Shown here: in pieces, positions 8,064-11,930 of the stretch
Position numbering within the stretch: position 1 is the first letter of the stretch
Layout: every line of letters starts with the position of its first letter
Assembly: GCA_019136395.1 (NCBI GenBank)
Contig: JAGVUH010000210.1
Location: 1 to 11,930, forward strand
Direction of reading: 5' to 3'
Length of the DNA stretch: 11,930 nt
Source: Gammaproteobacteria bacterium
Lineage (GTDB): Bacteria; Pseudomonadota; Gammaproteobacteria; Chromatiales; Chromatiaceae
Notes under the pieces: model-generated
Database searches by the model: none
Seen by the model: the letters and a program-made list of their open reading frames with translations, nothing else
Told to the model about the DNA's origin: nothing
Made by a program: the position numbers and the translations under genes

Positions 8064-8730
8064 GTTGCCGATCACCCGCCGGGACAGGGGATGGCCGTAG
8101 GCGATCTCCTCCCACTCGCGGCTGAGATTCCAGTCGTCGGTGATGTCGTGGTCGTCGAAGATCATGGCCACCGGCAGGTGGGCCAGGAGACGCCGCACCC
8201 GGGGCAGATCGGCGACGAAGGCGGCGATGGCCTGGCGCTCCGCCTCATACTGGGCCCGGGCGGCGGGGTCCAGCCCGGGCGGCGGGTCCAGGTCCAGCCC
8301 CGCCCAGGGGGCCGGCGACCAGACCAGCAGGTACATGGCGAGGATCTCGCCCAGGGTGATGAGGTGGTTGTGGGCACTGTCGGTGGTGAAGATTGGCTTC
8401 TCGACCCCGCCGAAGAGGATCTCCCGCAGGGCGTAGCTATGCTTGTGGCGCGGCAGCAGGGACTCCCGCCGGTAGTAGCCAGCGGGATGACGATATAGGG
8501 CGGCGGCATCCGCCAGGCCCTGGAGTTCACCCCCGGCCAGCATCTCGTTGGGCAGGCCCAGGCGGGGAATGAGCTGGTGGATGGCACGCAGCAGGGGACC
8601 GCCGACATCGTCGGCGTAGATCTGATCGCCGGTAAGCAGCAGGGCGGAGGGCCAGCTTGGCGTGGCCGCCGCGGCCAAACCCCTCGTCCCCGGATTCCCC
8701 TCCATGAGGGCGGTCAGGGTGCGCTCCTTA

Positions 8731-8919
8731 GCGTGAATGTCACGGGAATGTCTTTCATGATCAGGGGTGTAGCCAGCCGTCTCATGACAGTTAGCGTGGA
8801 GGTCACTGGAAAGTCTCTCGTTATCAGCGGTATGGCGCGCCGCCTCATGAAAGTTGGCATGAAAGCCACGGTAACGACTTGCATGTTCAGGGGAATGGCG
8901 TGCCCCCTCATGACCGTCA
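8731..8919. repeat. Three 63-bp tandem repeats inside the phosphatase gene
   Basis: Units are 8731-8793, 8794-8856 and 8857-8919, each beginning GCGTG or GCATG and ending around CTCATGA. Units 1 and 2 agree at about three quarters of positions; unit 3 is more diverged. The period is exactly 21 codons. On the minus strand it encodes HEGARHSPEHASRYRGFHAN-type units (recurring H-A-N, C/F-H-E, T-x-D-H/N-E-R). The composition is less GC-rich than the surrounding gene, and both strands are open through the repeat. A partial copy may continue at about 8699-8720. Confidence 0.9.
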
Positions 8920-9709
8920 GCGGCGCTCAGCTTCCCTTCCTCGGCGGCACCCTGGCCCCCCGGCACAGCGGCGCCGTCGCTCCCGTCGGCAGCGATCAGG
9001 GCCGCCAGCAGATCGTCGGCGGCCGCCAGCCCATCCCCCGACGGATAGTGGGGCTTGCGGCAGGAACCGTGCAGCAGCGTGGCCACCTGGGGCAGGAAGA
9101 CAAAGCCGGGGGAGGTCCGCCCCGGATAACAGAGATCCGTGGCCCAGCGGGAAAAGTCTTGCCAGTCCTCCCAGCCGTAATCCGCAATGACGGCCTGGAG
9201 GCCTCGGTGAGCCTGGTTGTCGACGGTGGCCAAAGGGGCCAGGGCCAGCCGGTAGTCGATCCAGCGGCCCACCGGCAGGCTGGCGGTCAGGCGGACATCG
9301 ACCAGCAGGTAATGCAGGCGCCGACCGGCGGCAAGGTGACGGCAGGCCGGGCTGCCCGGTTCGAGTGCGTGGCTCAGGCTCCAATCCTCCCCCGACCGCA
9401 GTTCCAGCCGCAGCCGCGCCACCTGGCTGGTCGCCAGCCACAGGACCAGGCGCCGCTCCTCGATGCGCCGCAACAGGGGGCCGGCCAGTACCAGGGGCAA
9501 ATCGCGGCTATCGAGGGCGGTCGCCTCCAGCCCGTATTGGCCATCCTGACCCAGCCGCTGACCGTCTGGCGAGCCCGCACCCGCCGCGCCCCACTCGCTA
9601 CCCTCCCGTGGCGGGAAAGTGGGGGCCTTGGCCCCATCGTCAGCTACCCGCTCAGCCGCCGGGTACGGACGGGGGGACACGACAGACTGGCTCTCGTCTT
9701 TAGCCGGGG

Positions 9710-11287
9710 TCACAGAACGGGCCCGAGCATGGCGATGGCGTTGTTCCACAGCCGGCGCCACCCTGGCCAGGCGGCGACCATGGCCGAGGTGACGAGCCGG
9801 GATTGAGTCAGATAGTCCTCCTGGCGTTGCCGGATCAACCTGGTCAGCGTCGGGTCCTGGATGAGGACGTTATTCTCATAGTTCAGGTCGAAACTGCGGC
9901 GGTCCATGTTGGCGGAGCCAATCAGGCTGATCTCGCCGTCCAGGGTCAGTGTCTTGGCATGGAGCAGGCCAGCCTGGTACTCGTGGATCTCGACCCCGGC
10001 CGCCAACAGGTCCTCGTAATAGCTGCGGCTGGCGGCGGCCACGACCCAGGAATCGTTGCGGGCGGGCAGGATGATCCGGGTTTTCACCCCCCGCCGGGCA
10101 CAGGCGCAGAGGGCCGCCTGCATGGCTTCGTTGGGGACATAGTAAGGGGTGGTGACGGTCAGTTCCCGGCGGGCGGCGAACATGATGCTGGTGAAGAACT
10201 CCGGCATGGCCGCATGACGCACCGTGGGACCGGTGCCCAGGGCCTGGGCGAAGATGGGGCCCGACCCGGGACTGTAGTCCGGAAGTAACAAGGCGCTCAG
10301 ATCGTCGTCGGGGCGATGGGCCATCCAGTCGCTGGCGAACAGCCACTGGTTCTGGCGGGCGATGGGACCCTCGAACCGGACCAGGATATCGACCCAGGGG
10401 GCATACCGGGCCTTGATGGTGAAGGCGGGATCGGCGCAATTCTGACTGCCGCACCAGGTGATCCCCTGGTCGATGATGGCCAGCTTACGGTGATTGCGCA
10501 GATCCACCCGACCCCGCAGGGGCCCCATCAGGGAGGTCAGCAGGGGATTGCCGGCAGGCAGGACCCGAACCAGCCGGACCCCCGCCTCCGTCATCCGCGC
10601 CCAAAGGGGGGAACGGATCAGCAGGCGCGAGCCCAGATCATCCGCCATGGCCCGGCAGGTGACCCCCCGCCGCGCCGCCCGGATCAGGGCCTCCGCCACC
10701 CGGGTGCCATTGCCGTCCGGCAGCCAGATGTAGAAGAGCAGATGGACCCGCTCGCGGGCAGCGTCGATGTCCGCCACCAGACCGGTGATGGCGTCATCGG
10801 AATCCGCGGCCAACCGACCCTGGTTACCGCCGCAGGGCCCGAAGCCGCTGATGGATTGACCCACCTGAAACAGTGGGTGATAAACCTCTTCCGGCCCACT
10901 TTGCTCAGGGCGCCTTGAGTTGGTGCGGGAGTCGGTGCGGGAGTCGGTCAGGGAGCCGGTCAGGGAGCCGGTCAGGAGGACCGGACCAGTGACCGCCGCC
11001 GGTGGCGGCAGCCGCGCCTCGCTCCTGGCCAGGTCCAAGGCCCGGCGCCGGCCGATGCTGACTTCGCCCAGGAGCAGGTAGGCCAGGATCCCCGCCACCG
11101 GAAAGATGAGGATGACCACCACCCAGGCGATGCGGGAGGCCGGTTCGCGGTGGGGGCGGAGCAGGGCCCGCAGGATGAGGCCGAACTGGAGGGTCAGATG
11201 CAGCAGAAGCAAGGTGAGACTGAGGAACTGAGGCTGGGTCACGGTGACGGGTATCTGTTCTGGGACGAGGAGGCAAACGGAGGTCAT
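9710..11287 (-). CDS. Cardiolipin synthase-type phospholipase D family protein
   Basis: This protein likely condenses phosphatidylglycerol-type lipids to cardiolipin at the inner membrane. From ATG 11287 it has 525 residues. Two N-terminal membrane helices (about 20-43 and 53-74: FLSLTLLLLHLTLQFGLIL and IAWVVVILIFPVAGILAYLL) match the Cls N-terminus. Two HKD catalytic motifs follow: NHRKLAIID (His266) with GSQN, and LHAKTLTLD (His443) with GSANMDRRSFDLNYENN. Family features between them include FYIWLPDGNGTRVAEALIRAARRGV. A linker at about residues 105-125 is made of TGSL/TDSR tetrapeptide repeats. The frame stays open upstream to a GTG at 11416, adding 43 arginine-rich, family-unlike residues, so I prefer 11287 even though its ribosome-binding site is poor. 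It overlaps the phosphatase gene by GTGA. It could be named cls, but paralogues cannot be told apart here. Confidence 0.88.
   Translation of the reverse strand: MTSVCLLVPEQIPVTVTQPQFLSLTLLLLHLTLQFGLILRALLRPHREPASRIAWVVVILIFPVAGILAYLLLGEVSIGRRRALDLARSEARLPPPAAVTGPVLLTGSLTGSLTDSRTDSRTNSRRPEQSGPEEVYHPLFQVGQSISGFGPCGGNQGRLAADSDDAITGLVADIDAARERVHLLFYIWLPDGNGTRVAEALIRAARRGVTCRAMADDLGSRLLIRSPLWARMTEAGVRLVRVLPAGNPLLTSLMGPLRGRVDLRNHRKLAIIDQGITWCGSQNCADPAFTIKARYAPWVDILVRFEGPIARQNQWLFASDWMAHRPDDDLSALLLPDYSPGSGPIFAQALGTGPTVRHAAMPEFFTSIMFAARRELTVTTPYYVPNEAMQAALCACARRGVKTRIILPARNDSWVVAAASRSYYEDLLAAGVEIHEYQAGLLHAKTLTLDGEISLIGSANMDRRSFDLNYENNVLIQDPTLTRLIRQRQEDYLTQSRLVTSAMVAAWPGWRRLWNNAIAMLGPVL
10923..10982 (-). 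repeat. 12-bp minisatellite in the cardiolipin synthase gene
   Basis: Four perfect-length 12-mers lie head to tail: GTGCGGGAGTCG twice (10923-10946) and GTCAGGGAGCCG twice (10947-10970), followed by a degenerate fifth copy. On the coding strand they encode the linker tetrapeptides TDSR and TGSL. Pairs of identical units suggest recent slippage, and copy number is likely to vary between strains without breaking the frame. Confidence 0.88.
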
Positions 11288-11369
11288 AACCAGGGAGGAA
11301 GATTTTGCCTCATCCCGTCGCCGGGGGTGGCGCCGGAAATGCCCGTTTACATTCTGAAACAATTTGCGG

Positions 11370-11398
11370 TTGACAGGACCATTGGAATATAAGAAACT
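11370..11398 (+). promoter_or_regulatory. Candidate promoter for the small RNA
   Basis: A perfect -35 hexamer TTGACA (11370-11375) is followed, 17 bases on, by GAAACT (11393-11398), a weak -10. A better -10-like TATAAG (11388-11393) overlaps but is only 12 bases away from TTGACA. Either -10 would place the start near 11400-11405, just before the first hairpin. The position supports it more than the -10 quality does. Confidence 0.4.
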
Positions 11399-11399
11399 G

Positions 11400-11496
11400 C
11401 TTACGTACTGAATCACATGGCTGGTTCAGCGCACTCCTCCATCCTCCTTTGGTGGTAAAACTTTCAGCGCGACGTCCCCCGTCGCGCTTTTTTTTT
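11400..11496 (+). ncRNA. Candidate small RNA with anti-Shine-Dalgarno loop
   Basis: Three consecutive hairpins are visible. Hairpin 1 is CTGAATCA/TGGTTCAG (11408-11415 with 11422-11429; 8 bp including one U-G wobble; loop CATGGC). Hairpin 2 is CCATC/GGTGG (11439-11443 with 11451-11455; loop CTCCTTT). Hairpin 3 is the terminator at 11466-11488 followed by nine T. The stretch TCCTCCTTT (11442-11450 region) plus CACTCCTCC just before it resembles the anti-Shine-Dalgarno tail of 16S rRNA (ACCUCCUUU), so the RNA could pair with ribosome-binding sites of target mRNAs. Sharing of a CU-rich loop with known regulatory sRNAs is general knowledge; the identity of this one is unrecognised. The expected size is about 90-100 nt. 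No plus-strand gene precedes it for over 4 kb, so a role as an ordinary gene terminator is unlikely. An alternative is an attenuated long leader of mutS. Confidence 0.55.
11466..11496 (+). terminator. Strong rho-independent terminator
   Basis: AGCGCGACG (11466-11474) pairs perfectly with CGTCGCGCT (11480-11488) around a TCCCC loop, followed by nine T (11488-11496). The direction is plus only: on the minus strand the stem is followed by GAAAGTTTT, not a T run directly. Confidence 0.92.
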
Positions 11497-11757
11497 GCCC
11501 TCGTCCCTTGCCCTGATGGCTTTCCGCGCCGACTGCCCTCCGCTGACGATCATGGCCAGGCGTCAGCCTCGCCACCCCCGGTAAGAACCGTTTCTTTCAC
11601 ACCCAAGGGGCCTTGACCAGAGGCGACCAGGCCATTCCACTCCTCCCCATCCTATCCCCCACCGCCCAGCCCGTGCCATTTATGTTTCAATGGCCAGGTG
11701 CCGAACTCAGTTCCGGTCCCGTCCCGCCCAAGCTGCCACCTGCCTCCCGACCCGCTC

Positions 11758-11930
11758 ATGGCCGACACTGCCGACGTCCCCGCCCTCAAGCATACGCCCG
11801 TGATGCAACAGTACCTGCGCATCAAGGCGGAGCACCCGGACAAGTTGCTCTTCTACCGCATGGGGGATTTTTACGAGCTGTTCTATGGGGATGCCGAGCG
11901 GGCGGCACGGCTGCTGGACATCACCCTGAC
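11758..11930 (+). CDS. mutS: DNA mismatch repair protein MutS (5' end only)
   Basis: MutS recognises mismatches and small loops and recruits MutL. Only 57 complete codons are in the window; the gene continues past its end. The sequence [20 protein letters not shown] followed by [11 protein letters not shown] matches the mismatch-recognition N-terminal domain. The conserved F-x-E that stacks on the mispaired base is Phe38 and Glu40 here. The ATG at 11758 gives an N-terminus of ordinary length (10 residues before K-HTP). No clear Shine-Dalgarno sequence precedes it (CCTCCCGACCCGCTC). It is divergent from the cardiolipin synthase gene and lies 261 bases downstream of the small-RNA terminator, which should insulate it from upstream transcription. 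Confidence 0.96.
   Translation, partial: MADTADVPALKHTPVMQQYLRIKAEHPDKLLFYRMGDFYELFYGDAERAARLLDITL

Larger units (their letters stand above)
8037..9713 (-). pseudogene. PhoD-like metallophosphatase, N-terminal fragment (before frameshift)
   Basis: This is the 5' part of an alkaline phosphatase D-like metallophosphoesterase, 558 residues up to a stop at 8037. Together with the 3' part the intact gene would be about 826 residues. From GTG 9713 there is a poorly conserved leader to about residue 70, a beta-rich N-domain (LPLVLAGPLLRRIEERRLVL), the family signature LHGSCRKPHYPSGD (214-227) and then the catalytic metal motifs LLLTGDQIYADD and MIFDDHDITDDWN. Between GSCRKPH and GDQIYADD lies a non-family insert with three 21-residue repeats. 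I choose GTG 9713 because GTGA overlaps the upstream cardiolipin synthase stop; a longer frame to GTG 9761 would overlap by 52 bases. It lacks an obvious signal peptide. The substrate is unknown; relatives hydrolyse phosphomonoesters or phosphodiesters. The family-like frame ends at GNALL, followed by four out-of-frame residues. Confidence 0.82.
11288..11757. other. Divergent intergenic region before mutS
   Basis: These 470 bases separate cardiolipin synthase (minus) from mutS (plus). The left half is AT-richer than the rest of the window and contains the candidate small RNA and its terminator. The right half (11497-11757) is C-rich. It holds TTGACC at 11613-11618 without a good -10 partner, and no confident mutS promoter was seen. 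An open frame on the minus strand (11652-11843) runs antisense into mutS and looks like chance. Confidence 0.5.

Noticed and set aside
8731..8919. CRISPR-like array
   Set aside because: The units are contiguous 63-mers without alternating conserved repeats and unique spacers, and they are in frame inside a gene.
11288..11416. Upstream extension of cardiolipin synthase to GTG 11416
   Set aside because: The 43 extra residues are arginine-rich and unlike the family N-terminus, and the extension would overlap the candidate RNA. The ATG at 11287 leads into the expected membrane helices.
11701..11716. Palindrome-like CCGAACTCAGTTCCGG before mutS
   Set aside because: Only a three-pair inner stem plus a bulged outer stem can form; this is too weak to call an operator or structure.
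11652..11843. Minus-strand small frame opposite the mutS start
   Set aside because: It is antisense to the start of a certain gene, has no family-like sequence and no ribosome-binding site was seen.

Overview
The window reads as high-GC gammaproteobacterial chromosome. SucC, SucD, MutS and ArgA all follow the gammaproteobacterial pattern, and ArgA is the AAK-GNAT fusion type. The PilS/PilR-like pair and the strong C/G bias at third codon positions would suit Chromatiales (purple sulfur bacteria) or relatives, but that placement is an inference. No IS element, CRISPR array, tRNA or rRNA was seen.

Left block (1-2087, minus strand): sucC then sucD, the two subunits of succinyl-CoA synthetase, as a tight two-gene operon. 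A 323-base divergent intergenic region follows (2088-2410). Middle block (2411-6975, plus strand): a PilS-like membrane histidine kinase, a PilR-like sigma-54 response regulator and argA (N-acetylglutamate synthase). The regulator and argA overlap by 4 bases (ATGA), so arginine biosynthesis entry is translationally linked to a two-component system. The kinase has Asn instead of the usual acidic residue directly after its phospho-accepting His. ArgA has a roughly 60-residue low-complexity stretch where the end of its amino-acid-kinase domain should be.

Right block (7232-11287, minus strand): a cardiolipin synthase-type phospholipase D protein, overlapping by GTGA a PhoD-like metallophosphatase. 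The phosphatase is broken by an apparent single-base frameshift near 8053-8063 and carries three in-frame 63-bp tandem repeats (8731-8919). Convergent, gene-free sequence (6976-7231) separates this block from argA.

Far right: a 470-base region between the divergent cardiolipin synthase and mutS (plus strand, cut by the window end). Inside it is a structured stretch (about 11400-11496) with three consecutive hairpins. The middle loop carries an anti-Shine-Dalgarno-like CU-rich motif, and the last hairpin is a textbook rho-independent terminator with nine T. No plus-strand gene precedes this terminator closely, so the best reading is an undescribed small RNA. It is the most interesting item here.

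A theme of the window is in-frame short tandem repeats or low-complexity linkers in four neighbouring genes: the response regulator, argA, the phosphatase and the cardiolipin synthase.
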